From the NCBI GenBank assembly GCA_011051425.1, contig DRLF01000453.1:1-24385 (forward strand): a DNA stretch of 24,385 nucleotides, in the 5' to 3' direction. This DNA is from Thiolapillus brandeum (GTDB taxonomy: Bacteria; Pseudomonadota; Gammaproteobacteria; Chromatiales; Chromatiaceae). A model generated the notes under the pieces. The model ran no database searches. It saw nothing but the letters and a program-made list of their open reading frames with translations, and had not been told where the DNA came from. A program made the translations under genes and the position numbers. Every line of letters starts with the position of its first letter. Positions within the stretch are counted from its first letter, which is position 1. This document shows, in pieces, positions 1 to 7,494 of this stretch.

Positions 1-306
1 CTCGGGAGGATATTCCCCGGGATGTTCGTTCAGATAGTCCCGCCACGGAATATATTCCGCCTGCAGCAACGGATCAGTTGTCCCGCAACCCAGGACACGG
101 ATGCTTGCATCGCCGACACGCCAGGGGCCATCACCGCGCAATTCACCCCGGATGAGATGTGCGGCATCATCGGGGCGCGACAGATGCCAGAACAGATCCA
201 GGTATACGATCCCCAAGGGGTGGGGAAAGGCGCGAGCGACGACTTTCTCGTCGCCAGCTGCGAAACGAACGACCAGCGGGGCGGTGACGGTTTCCAGTTC
301 AGCCAT
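1..306 (-). CDS. Hypothetical protein, N-terminal 102 codons (runs off window)
   Basis: An open frame starts at the ATG complementary to 304-306 and stays open for 102 codons to the left edge, so the C-terminus lies outside the window. The product begins MAELETVTAPLVVRF and contains HLIRGELRGDGPW and VLGCGTTDPLLQAEY stretches. It has no signal peptide or membrane segment and looks like a soluble cytoplasmic protein. A weak GAGAAA ribosome-binding site lies a few bases upstream of the ATG. The gene is divergent from the ydbH-like gene, whose start is about 90 bp away. I do not recognise the family. Other frames across this stretch are also open, but this one starts beside a plausible promoter-sized gap and has a normal amino-acid composition. 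Confidence 0.6.
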   Translation of the reverse strand, partial: MAELETVTAPLVVRFAAGDEKVVARAFPHPLGIVYLDLFWHLSRPDDAAHLIRGELRGDGPWRVGDASIRVLGCGTTDPLLQAEYIPWRDYLNEHPGEYPPE

Positions 307-396
307 GGTTTCTCAGTACAGATGCAATGCCAGTATGGCAGGTTCGCATGATAGAGTGGGGGCGTGTTCAGCCCCGGACTTTTTACAAGACGACCC

Positions 397-2451
397 ATGG
401 TAGCAGATGCGGACACCGGCCTTACCTGCCTGTACCGCAGGTTGATCTGTTGTGCGCTGTTATTCCTGTTCCCCGCCGCCCGGGCGGTAGATGAGCTGCA
501 GCTGCAGGTGCAAAGCATTGCGGGAGAAGGCTGGACGCTGGAAGGTCTTGATGTGGCGGTCGGGGCAAGCCCGGGAGATACCGCCAGTGTCAGGGTTGAT
601 GCCAGCAGGATGCAGCTGGCCGGGCAGCAATTCGGCCAGATTCGCCTGTTCTGCCCGGAAGTTGCCTGGGATGATGATTCTGCCCTGACATGTGGGAAAG
701 GCAGGCTGGATATTGGCACTTCCCTGTTCAAAGCCATGACCGGCAGCCTGAGCTGGCGCTATGTGGATACCGGAAACTGGTGGCTGAAGCTCAATGATCT
801 GCGCCTTTCCAGAGCGCGCCTGCAGCTTGAACTCACATCTGTGGGCAGCCGGCTTCAGGCGGATTTCAAACTGCAAAATTTTCATCTGGCGTTGCTGAAG
901 CGATTTTTTCCGCCGGACTGGACCTTCAGCGGTATTGCAGGCATCCAGGGCAGGGTGGTGCTGATGCAGGGCGCGCCTGTTTCCGTCAGGGCATCCATGC
1001 GTCTGAAAAACTTTTCCTATTCCAGCGAGGATGGCCTGCAGGTGGGAGAGGCGCTGAACCTGCGCCTTAACCTGGACGGTACCAGACAAGCAAAAATCTG
1101 GGGCGGGAAGCTGGATCTGAGGGTGGACAAGGGACAGCTCTACACAGATCCCTTTTTTACCGAGATTGCAGAAGACGCGCCGTTTGAACTGAGTCTGCAG
1201 GGAAAACTGGATGGGGATACGCAGCGCATGGGAATCAGTGCATTGTCATTCAGCTATGGCGGTCTGTTTTCCGGTCAGGGTTCCCTGGATGCCAACCTCT
1301 CTGCGCGTCAGCTTCAGGATCTGGACCTGAAATTTCAGCTGAGTGATCTGTCACAGGCCTATGGGATGCTGTTCCAGCCCCTGGTGATCGGCAATGCGCT
1401 GGATGACATGACAGTGAACGGTCAGGTGCAGGGCCAGCTGCAGCTGACCGGGGCCGGGCTGCAGGCGTTTTCCCTCAAACTTCAGCAGGTGGATGTGGAG
1501 CAGAATGCCGGGCTCTTCGGGCTGAAGAAAATCAGCGGCGATGTGCATTGGAAGCGAAGCGGTGCGAAACCGCGGTCGCGCCTCAGCTGGCAAGGCGGGC
1601 ATCTGTTCAGGATCGCCTTTGGCGCAGTGGATGCTGGTTTTACCGCCCATGCCGGCAGTATCATCATGGAGCCGCTGACCCTACCGTTGCTGGGCGGGCG
1701 ACTGCAACTGGCGGATCTCAGCCTGGATGGTTTGCTGGATGACAGCCTTGGCTGGCAGGCCCGGGCCGAGCTCGAGAACATTCAGCTGGAAGCACTGAGC
1801 CACTCACTGGGCTGGCCGGTTCTCGAAGGCAGTCTGCAGGCCAGTATTCCACGGCTGCATTATCACGACGCACTGTTGCGTATGGATGGCAAACTGCTGG
1901 TGGACGTGTTCGGCGGACGGGTTGTGGTGGAAGGGCTGAAGCTGGAGGACCCGCTCGGGGTGGCGCCGGTTCTGGAAACCAGTGTGCGGCTGGACAATCT
2001 CGATCTGGAACAGATAACCCAGGTATTCGATTTCGGCCGTATTCAGGGTAGCCTGGAAGGTTATGTGCGCAATCTGCAGCTGGTGGCCTGGCAGGTAACG
2101 GCATTCGATGCCAACCTGCGGTCACCGAAGAAAGACAAGCGGCCCCACCGCATCAGTCAGCGTGCTATCGACAACCTGACCGAACTGGGTAATGGCGCCA
2201 GCGTCAGCCTGTCGGCCACCATGCTGCGTTTCTTCGAGGACTTTGCCTACGACCGGCTGGCGCTGAAGGTACGCCTGCGCGGGGCAGTCGCAGAATTGGA
2301 TGGTGTTCCCAACCCCGAGGGCGGTTATTATATTGTGAAAGGTGCCAGGCTGCCGCGTATCGATGTGATCGGGCGCAATCACAAGGTGGCCTGGAAGGAT
2401 TTGTTGTCCCGCATCAGGGATATACGTTTTGACGACATGATCGTGGAGTAA
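397..2451 (+). CDS. ydbH: YdbH-like AsmA-family protein (intermembrane lipid homeostasis)
   Basis: A 684-aa protein with an N-terminal hydrophobic signal or anchor segment (about residues 13-31, CLYRRLICCALLFLFPAARA). A long repetitive beta-rich body of AsmA/TamB/YhdP type follows. The C-terminal part (GRIQGSLEGYVRNLQL, then GGYYIVKGARLPRIDVIGR) resembles the DUF748/YdbH end. Escherichia coli YdbH spans the periplasm with the lipoprotein YnbE and, redundantly with TamB and YhdP, maintains outer-membrane lipid homeostasis. The next gene encodes YnbE and YdbL sequences, which strongly supports the assignment. At 684 aa it is shorter than E. coli YdbH (about 880 aa). I chose ATG 397 because the signal segment follows closely; an in-frame GTG at 364 would add 11 residues. 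The stop is 4 bp before the next start, and GGAG overlapping the end of this gene serves as the next ribosome-binding site. Confidence 0.8.
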   Translation: MVADADTGLTCLYRRLICCALLFLFPAARAVDELQLQVQSIAGEGWTLEGLDVAVGASPGDTASVRVDASRMQLAGQQFGQIRLFCPEVAWDDDSALTCGKGRLDIGTSLFKAMTGSLSWRYVDTGNWWLKLNDLRLSRARLQLELTSVGSRLQADFKLQNFHLALLKRFFPPDWTFSGIAGIQGRVVLMQGAPVSVRASMRLKNFSYSSEDGLQVGEALNLRLNLDGTRQAKIWGGKLDLRVDKGQLYTDPFFTEIAEDAPFELSLQGKLDGDTQRMGISALSFSYGGLFSGQGSLDANLSARQLQDLDLKFQLSDLSQAYGMLFQPLVIGNALDDMTVNGQVQGQLQLTGAGLQAFSLKLQQVDVEQNAGLFGLKKISGDVHWKRSGAKPRSRLSWQGGHLFRIAFGAVDAGFTAHAGSIIMEPLTLPLLGGRLQLADLSLDGLLDDSLGWQARAELENIQLEALSHSLGWPVLEGSLQASIPRLHYHDALLRMDGKLLVDVFGGRVVVEGLKLEDPLGVAPVLETSVRLDNLDLEQITQVFDFGRIQGSLEGYVRNLQLVAWQVTAFDANLRSPKKDKRPHRISQRAIDNLTELGNGASVSLSATMLRFFEDFAYDRLALKVRLRGAVAELDGVPNPEGGYYIVKGARLPRIDVIGRNHKVAWKDLLSRIRDIRFDDMIVE

Positions 2452-2455
2452 CGCA

Positions 2456-3067
2456 ATGTTGAAGAATCTCAGTTGGCCCGTACTCAGCCTGTTGCTGGGG
2501 GCCTGTGTAACCATCAATATCTATTTTCCTGCCGCAGCGGCCGAAGAGGCGGCGCGGGAGATCGTCCGTGATGTGCTGGATGTGAAACAACCGGGGGAGC
2601 AAAAGGAAGCACCCGAAAAGGCAGGGGATGACCAGTCCGCAATCGAGCAGCCGGGTATTGCTGTCAGGATCGCCGGTCATCTGGTGGAAATGCTGATTCC
2701 CGAAGTGCATGCAGCCAGGGCCGATATCAACATCGATACGCCCGCTATTTCACGTTTGCGCCAGTCCATGCAAAAGCGCCAGCGAAGTCTGGCGCCGTTC
2801 TACCGTTCCGGCGCCATCGGTTTCGACGAGTCGGGCAGGGTGGCGATTCGTGACCTCAAGGCCGTGGAGCTGAAAGACCGCAACCGGGTAAAAAAGCTGG
2901 TGGCAGACGAAAACCGCGACCGTGATGCCCTTTACCGGGAGATTGCTCGGGCCAACGGACATCCCGAATGGGAAGCGGATATCCGGAAGACGTTTTCACG
3001 TATCTGGATAGAGGAAGCACCGCGGGGATACTGGTACAGGCAAGGAGGCAGCTGGAAGAAAAAGTAA
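2456..3067 (+). CDS. YnbE-YdbL fusion lipoprotein
   Basis: A 203-aa protein in two parts. Residues 1-43 match YnbE: a short signal peptide, a lipobox LLGAC with Cys17 as the lipidation site, then VTINIYFPAAAAEEAAREI. Residues from about 88 to 203 match YdbL (DUF1318), with the typical ending GYWYRQGGSWKKK. The two are joined by an acidic, Glu/Gln/Lys-rich linker (about 44-85). In E. coli these are separate genes of the ydbH-ynbE-ydbL operon. YnbE is an outer-membrane lipoprotein that multimerises to bridge to YdbH, and YdbL is a periplasmic modulator of that interaction. Here YdbL would be tethered to the outer membrane. The gene lies 4 bp after ydbH, with GGAG at the right distance, so co-transcription is likely. 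No stop or frameshift separates the halves. Confidence 0.85.
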   Translation: MLKNLSWPVLSLLLGACVTINIYFPAAAAEEAAREIVRDVLDVKQPGEQKEAPEKAGDDQSAIEQPGIAVRIAGHLVEMLIPEVHAARADINIDTPAISRLRQSMQKRQRSLAPFYRSGAIGFDESGRVAIRDLKAVELKDRNRVKKLVADENRDRDALYREIARANGHPEWEADIRKTFSRIWIEEAPRGYWYRQGGSWKKK

Positions 3068-3090
3068 TAAGAATTCCTCTGGGGAATCGC

Positions 3091-3116
3091 TGAGTAAGTC
3101 CCTCCCGGACTTCTCA
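3091..3116. repeat. Hairpin after the YnbE-YdbL gene
   Basis: TGAG-t-AAGTCC, a 5-base loop, then GGACTT-CTCA: 10 paired bases with one bulged T, starting 24 bp after the stop codon. No T-tract follows, so it is more likely a transcript 3'-end stabiliser than an intrinsic terminator. Confidence 0.5.
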
Positions 3117-3147
3117 GAGCACGCTGCGCCTTGCTACGTGGATTTTG

Positions 3148-3167
3148 GCGGCTCATTCATGAGCCGC
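3148..3167. repeat. Perfect 8-bp inverted repeat
   Basis: GCGGCTCA, loop TTCA, TGAGCCGC. The stem is perfect and has no T-tract on either side. Function unknown. Confidence 0.5.
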
Positions 3168-3186
3168 AGGAAACTCTAAAAATGTC

Positions 3187-3206
3187 ATTCCGGCAAAGGC
3201 CGGAAT
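3187..3206. repeat. REP-like palindrome ATTCCGGC-AAAG-GCCGGAAT
   Basis: An 8-bp perfect stem with a 4-base loop, flanked by GTC and CTAC. It resembles the dispersed GTCATTCC...GGAATC palindromes scattered in many proteobacterial genomes. Only one copy is in this window, so its repeated nature is inferred from the resemblance. Confidence 0.45.
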
Positions 3207-3286
3207 CTACAACACCTTGATAAGCATGAATCCCGGCCTGGTCGGGGTAAAAAAATCCAATGTTCTAGGTGCCTGCTGTTCAACTT

Positions 3287-3322
3287 CCAGCCCCTCCGGA
3301 AAATTTTTTCCAGAGGGGCTGG
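3287..3322. terminator. Strong hairpin CCAGCCCCTC...GAGGGGCTGG
   Basis: A 10-bp perfect outer stem, one C/A mismatch, then GGAAAA opposite TTTTCC around a minimal loop. The stem is long and GC-rich, but the U-run lies inside the structure, not after it. It may act as a weak bidirectional terminator or insulator upstream of the protease gene, about 105 bp from its start. Confidence 0.45.
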
Positions 3323-3426
3323 CATCTGGAGACCAGGGGGTTATGTGATGGAGTTCACGTGTTGAAAGGGCCCCGCTCTTTATACTTTTTCGTTTGAGCT
3401 TTGTCTTTTCCCCGGTTATCCAGTCC

Positions 3427-6267
3427 ATGAACATGATCCACTTTCTGTCAGTTGTTTCCCGAGTCGCCTTTTTTACGTTTTCAGTGATGCTTTCGGGTGG
3501 TGCCGCGTCCGCCAAGGATATGCCGGCCATTTCTCATGCTGCAGGAGAAACCCTGGTGCCGCAACAGCTTGATTTCCTGTTTCAGCCGGTGGAACTGGAT
3601 ACCCTGTCCGTCACCGCCAGGCAACGGGCACTGGATTGGCTGCAAAAACTGTCTTTCAGCGATGCTGACAGGGGCTATATGCATGTTGATGCTGAGGGCG
3701 GCGTGTATTTTGCGGATGCTTTTCCATCACTGCCGCTGCAGGAGGCGCTTCCACAAGCGGCCCTGCTTCCCGAAGCGATTGCTCCTGCCGATGTGTTTTC
3801 CCTGCACAGCCGTCCTGGTTCATCCAATGTGGTCTACCTCGATTTCGACGGTCATACCATCGAGAACACGGCCTGGAACAACAGCAGCGGTGTGGCATCC
3901 TATGAAGCCGTGCCCTATGATCTCGATGGCAATGCCGCAGTTTTCAACGACGAGGAACGTTCACGGATCGGTGAGATCTGGCATCGGATTGCGGAAGACC
4001 TGGCGCCTTTCGACATCGATGTCACAACAGAAGAGCCTGCTGCGTTCAACAGCAATACCGGCCGTATCCTGATTACACGCAGCACCACGGCAACAAATGC
4101 CGATATGCCTTCGTCCGGAGCTGGCGGTGTGGCGTATGTCAACGTGTTTGGCCGGTCAAACTACGCAAGCTATTACTCTCCCGCCCTGGTGTATTTCAAC
4201 CACCTCGGTGGCGGTTCGGCCTCATCGGTTGCCGAAGCTGCATCCCATGAATTCGGACACAATCTCGGTTTGAGTCATGATGGCACGTCGAGTGTTGGCT
4301 ATTATTCGGGACATGGAGATGGATTTGTTTCCTGGGCGCCGATCATGGGTGTGGGCTATTACAAGAACGTCACCCAGTGGAGCAAGGGTGAATACCCGGA
4401 TGCAAACCAGGATCAGGATGATCTCGCCATTATCGATGGCAAGCTGGGATATCGGGGGGATGATCATGGCGATACACCGGCAACGGCCACGCCGCTGGTC
4501 ATACAGGACAATGGTGATGTGCTGGTATCCGAGCCTGAATCGGATCCTTTCGATGACCATCCGGAGAACAAGGGAGTTATCGAATCGCGTACGGATGTGG
4601 ATGTGTTTTCCATGGATGTGGCTGATGGCCCCCTGTCACTGACTGTCACGCCGGCCTGGAAAGCGTTTTACCGCGACAGTCACCGGGGAGCGAACATGGA
4701 CGTGTCCCTGCGCCTGCTGGATGCAGATGGATCTGCAATCGATGCTGATGATCCTGCAGACAATACCAACGCAACTATTGCCAGGACCGTCTCCGCCGGA
4801 CGCTATTATCTCGAGGTGGACGGTGTAGGGAACAGCGTCGGTGAGGGGTACAGCGATTACGGCAGCCTGGGGCAGTATTTCGTTTCGGGTACGGTAACGC
4901 CTGTCAGCAGTGTGCGCTATACCATCGGGGGCACCCTAACCGGGCTGAGTGCGGGCAGCAGTCTGACGTTACAGAACAATGGCGGTGACAACCTGAGTGT
5001 GTCCGCCAACGGCAGTTTTGCTTTCGCCACGAAACTTGGTGATGGTGCAACTTACCGGGTTACCGTGCTCGCACAACCGGGACCTTCCGAAAGCTGTGTC
5101 ATCACCAATGATCAGGGTACGGTTTCCGGTGCGGATGTGAGCAATGTACAGGTGAGCTGCAGTACGGCGGATACCACACCGGACCCCTTCAGCTTTGCCA
5201 CGGTCAACGGTGTCCAGTACGACCCGAGGGTAACCACTGAGTCCGAGGTTGTGACCATCACAGGCATCGATGCACCGGCGGCGGTGAGTATCCAGGGTGG
5301 GGAGTACCGGATCAACAGCGGCAGCTGGCAGTCGGTTGCGGGCCAGATCGGCAACAACGATCAGATCCAGCTGCGTCACCTGTCTGCTGATCAGCCGGCA
5401 ACCACAACCACCACTGCATTGGATATCGGCGGTGTTGGTGCCACCTTTGTTTCTGTCACCAGAGACGCCCCTGAGGACACCACACCGGATCCTTTCAGCT
5501 TTTCCACGGTCAACGGCGTCCAATACGACCCGAGGGTAACCACTGAGTCCGAAGTTGTGACCATCACAGGCATCAATGCACCGGCAGCGGTGAGCATCCA
5601 GGGTGGGGAATACCGGATCAACAGCGGCAGCTGGCAGTCGGCTGCCGGCCAGATCGGCAACAACGATCAGATCCAGCTGCGTCACCTGTCTGCTGATCAG
5701 CCGGCAACCACAATCACGACTACCCTGGATATCGGTGGGGTTAGTGCCACCTTTGCTTCCGTAACCAGGGATGTGCAGGCAACCCCTCTGTCTGTAAATG
5801 CCGGTGATGATGGAGAAATCGTGGCTGTCACAGAAACCTTGCATCTGGGAAGTGCAGTGAAAGTACAGGGCGGGAGCACGCCATACCGTTATGCATGGAC
5901 CGTTTTACCGGATTCAGTGGGGGCGGATTTCAGTCTTCTGTCTGCCGAAACGGTTGCCCCCGTATTCAGTGCGGTAACGCCCGGCAGCTATACACTGACA
6001 CTGACGGTGCAGGATGACCTCGGTCAGAAATCCGAGGATTCGTTGACGGTCCGGGTCATCATTCCCGATCAGCGTACAGTGGCGTACCCGATTGAGCAGT
6101 CGTTGACCGCATGCAAAAGCATCCTGGTGAGCAATTCTGTAGTGGGCAGTGATGCTGGTGTAATGCTGCTTGCGCCGGTTGTCGGTCTGGGAAAGGATTT
6201 TGCTGTTCCTGTCGGAGCCGGTTTGAGGGTCGTCAGTGAGGCAGACCCCTGGTGTGCTTCACACTGA
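3427..6267 (+). CDS. Secreted metzincin-type zinc metalloprotease, multidomain
   Basis: A 946-aa protein. Residues 1-29 form a Sec signal peptide ending ASA. A propeptide-like region is followed by a catalytic domain (about 130-340) with the extended zinc motif HEFGHNLGLSHD (274-285) and a downstream Met-turn PIMGVGYY (Met307). Both are diagnostic of metzincins. A pre-peptidase C-terminal-like beta domain (about 350-490) follows, then a carboxypeptidase-regulatory-like stretch, and two near-identical 99-aa modules starting TTPDPFSF. A PKD-like domain (about 800-880) and a tail with a hydrophobic beta pattern end the protein. It probably degrades extracellular or surface protein; the substrate is unknown. 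I prefer ATG 3427 or 3433; an upstream TTG at 3394 would put residues before the signal peptide. No strong ribosome-binding site is visible. It is not linked to dsr function except by position. Confidence 0.85.
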   Translation: MNMIHFLSVVSRVAFFTFSVMLSGGAASAKDMPAISHAAGETLVPQQLDFLFQPVELDTLSVTARQRALDWLQKLSFSDADRGYMHVDAEGGVYFADAFPSLPLQEALPQAALLPEAIAPADVFSLHSRPGSSNVVYLDFDGHTIENTAWNNSSGVASYEAVPYDLDGNAAVFNDEERSRIGEIWHRIAEDLAPFDIDVTTEEPAAFNSNTGRILITRSTTATNADMPSSGAGGVAYVNVFGRSNYASYYSPALVYFNHLGGGSASSVAEAASHEFGHNLGLSHDGTSSVGYYSGHGDGFVSWAPIMGVGYYKNVTQWSKGEYPDANQDQDDLAIIDGKLGYRGDDHGDTPATATPLVIQDNGDVLVSEPESDPFDDHPENKGVIESRTDVDVFSMDVADGPLSLTVTPAWKAFYRDSHRGANMDVSLRLLDADGSAIDADDPADNTNATIARTVSAGRYYLEVDGVGNSVGEGYSDYGSLGQYFVSGTVTPVSSVRYTIGGTLTGLSAGSSLTLQNNGGDNLSVSANGSFAFATKLGDGATYRVTVLAQPGPSESCVITNDQGTVSGADVSNVQVSCSTADTTPDPFSFATVNGVQYDPRVTTESEVVTITGIDAPAAVSIQGGEYRINSGSWQSVAGQIGNNDQIQLRHLSADQPATTTTTALDIGGVGATFVSVTRDAPEDTTPDPFSFSTVNGVQYDPRVTTESEVVTITGINAPAAVSIQGGEYRINSGSWQSAAGQIGNNDQIQLRHLSADQPATTITTTLDIGGVSATFASVTRDVQATPLSVNAGDDGEIVAVTETLHLGSAVKVQGGSTPYRYAWTVLPDSVGADFSLLSAETVAPVFSAVTPGSYTLTLTVQDDLGQKSEDSLTVRVIIPDQRTVAYPIEQSLTACKSILVSNSVVGSDAGVMLLAPVVGLGKDFAVPVGAGLRVVSEADPWCASH
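5170..5772 (+). repeat. Tandem duplication inside the protease gene
   Basis: Two copies of about 297 bp (5170-5466 and 5476-5772; period 306 bp, 102 codons) are nearly identical at DNA level. Long identical blocks include the segments beginning cccgagggtaaccactgag and gatcagatccagctgcgtc. Each copy encodes one extracellular beta-sandwich-like module. The near identity points to recent duplication or gene conversion. Confidence 0.9.
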
Positions 6268-6312
6268 CGGTATCATTGCTTGCTGGCTGTATTGCGCCGT
6301 GCAGTGGGCAAA

Positions 6313-6342
6313 AGAAAAGGCAGCCTGTGTGCTGCCTTTTCT
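6313..6342. terminator. Bidirectional terminator between convergent genes
   Basis: AGAAAAGGCAGC, loop CTGTGT, GCTGCCTTTTCT: a 12-bp perfect stem whose A-rich and T-rich outer arms give a U-run in either direction. It sits 45 bp after the protease stop and 21 bp after the stop of the convergent DsrC-like gene, so it can serve both. Confidence 0.85.
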
Positions 6343-6363
6343 GGGTGCCGGTCAAGAAGGTGA

Positions 6364-6708
6364 TCAGTAACCGCCTTTGCGTCGGCTCTCTGGAAGGCCG
6401 CCGATTTTAGCTGCCTGTTTGGAAGGGCCGCCACCGCCAGGGAAGAGTACGAACAGATCCTTGGAGCCGATCTTACGGCCCCATTTCTTGCTCATGGCCT
6501 TGATCATTTCACGGTTGTTGGGCTGATGACCGTTTTCATTGATGTAGGCATCGCGAAGATAATTGATCACGTCCCAATGTTCGTCGGTCAGCGCAACGCC
6601 TTCGGTTTCGGCAATGGCTTTGCCAACGTCTTCGTTCCATTCGTTGATATCAACAAGATAACCGTTGGCATCGGTTTCAACGGTCTTGCCGTTAATTTCG
6701 TAGGACAT
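6364..6708 (-). CDS. DsrC/TusE-family paralogue lacking both redox cysteines (RspA-type)
   Basis: A 114-aa protein with the DsrC fold signature: YEINGKTVETDANGYLVD at the start, LTDEHWDVINYLRDAY in the middle, and LFPGGGGPSKQAAKIGGLP near the end. Aligned with the DsrC in the operon, the CysB position (KQAC) is KQAA (Ala100), and the penultimate-Cys tail PTGCV is replaced by ESRRKGGY. It therefore cannot carry sulfur like DsrC. Cysteine-less DsrC relatives have been proposed to be regulatory (RspA). The start at 6708 follows a perfect AGGAGG six bases upstream; a longer frame adding six residues is possible but lacks such a site. It lies 90 bp downstream of the Cas6-like gene on the same strand, so it may be read through or have its own promoter. 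Confidence 0.88.
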   Translation of the reverse strand: MSYEINGKTVETDANGYLVDINEWNEDVGKAIAETEGVALTDEHWDVINYLRDAYINENGHQPNNREMIKAMSKKWGRKIGSKDLFVLFPGGGGPSKQAAKIGGLPESRRKGGY

Positions 6709-6798
6709 GCTGTACCTCCTGGTCAAAAGTGCCTTTGCCCGCTTACAGCAGGCGATGAATGTCTTTGCAGGATTAGAATTCTATAAAATAATGAAGGA

Positions 6799-7491
6799 CT
6801 AGTCATCCCCCATGTCGACTGCCTGTATGCCTTTCATGGGCAGGAAGATGCCGCAGCCGAGATGCTGGTGATCTCCCAGGCCTTCCTGCTGCAGTTTGAT
6901 GGAGTCGGCAGGGCTGAGATCGGCGATCATCAGGCTGCGGGTATATAAAGGGTCACTATCGGTGCCGATTTTACTGGTCTTGCCGCAAAGCGCCTTTTTG
7001 ACCTGAATGCCCTTTTCTTCCAGTTCCCTGGCCATGCGCTCGAGGAACAGGTTTTCGTCTTCTTCCTCGGCCGCATCCTGCATCAGTACGTGGCGCGCAT
7101 AGAGCGTGTCATGGCTGCTGATGGGCTTTTCCCTGGCGGAACCAAGCGTCAGTTCACAGCCGTCGATATCAAGGATCAGGCCCTGCAATCGCCGGGTGAT
7201 TTCCCCGGCCTTGTTTCTGGGAACGCGCATGCTCAGTCGAGTGCGTCTCGATGGTATGAGATACTGACCCAGGCGGGGGTCGGGACGCTCCCAGCCGTTT
7301 TGTGAGCCGGCGATATGCAACTCGTGGAGGCCGATGCCGGCGTTCTGCATGTCGGGCAGGGCATCCTGCAGGGCGGTGCTCAGGGCGTGCAGGTGATCCA
7401 CGGGCAGTTGCCGGCACTGGATGGAAAAGGCCAGATCCACCACGTCGGCGGTGGGAAGGTCTTGAGAAATGCTGTCGTCTTCCCAAAGCAT
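6799..7491 (-). CDS. Cas6/Cmx6-like RAMP-fold protein (orphan, no CRISPR array)
   Basis: A 230-aa protein resembling the Cas6/Cmx6 family described for type I-MYXAN CRISPR systems. It has an N-terminal VVDLAFSIQCRQLPVDHLHALSTAL segment split here as VVDLAFSIQC and HLHALSTAL, then IGLHELHIAGSQNGWERP (52-70). SRRTRLSMRVP (81-91), PLYTRSLMIADL (181-192) and the terminal glycine-rich loop LGCGIFLPMKGI (211-222) follow. Cas6 enzymes cut CRISPR precursor RNA at small hairpins; candidate catalytic histidines here are His33, His35, His56 and His59. No CRISPR repeats or other cas genes occur in the window. It starts 3 bp after the stop of the TPR-like gene, with GGAGG overlapping that gene's end, so the two are probably translated from one mRNA. 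Family recognition is by motif reading, not a search. Confidence 0.75.
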   Translation of the reverse strand: MLWEDDSISQDLPTADVVDLAFSIQCRQLPVDHLHALSTALQDALPDMQNAGIGLHELHIAGSQNGWERPDPRLGQYLIPSRRTRLSMRVPRNKAGEITRRLQGLILDIDGCELTLGSAREKPISSHDTLYARHVLMQDAAEEEDENLFLERMARELEEKGIQVKKALCGKTSKIGTDSDPLYTRSLMIADLSPADSIKLQQEGLGDHQHLGCGIFLPMKGIQAVDMGDD

Positions 7492-7494
7492 GGG

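Larger units (their letters stand above)
3068..3426. other. Non-coding interval with four hairpins
   Basis: No convincing gene lies in this 359-bp gap. It holds four perfect or near-perfect inverted repeats in a row: 3091-3116, 3148-3167, 3187-3206 and 3287-3322, annotated separately where worthwhile. The promoter for the following protease gene must lie in its right half, but I see no clear -35/-10 pair there. Confidence 0.7.

Noticed and set aside
4969..5844. A 291-aa minus-strand open frame opposite the duplicated protease modules
   Set aside because: Its internal repeat merely mirrors the duplication on the coding strand; there is no domain or start signal.
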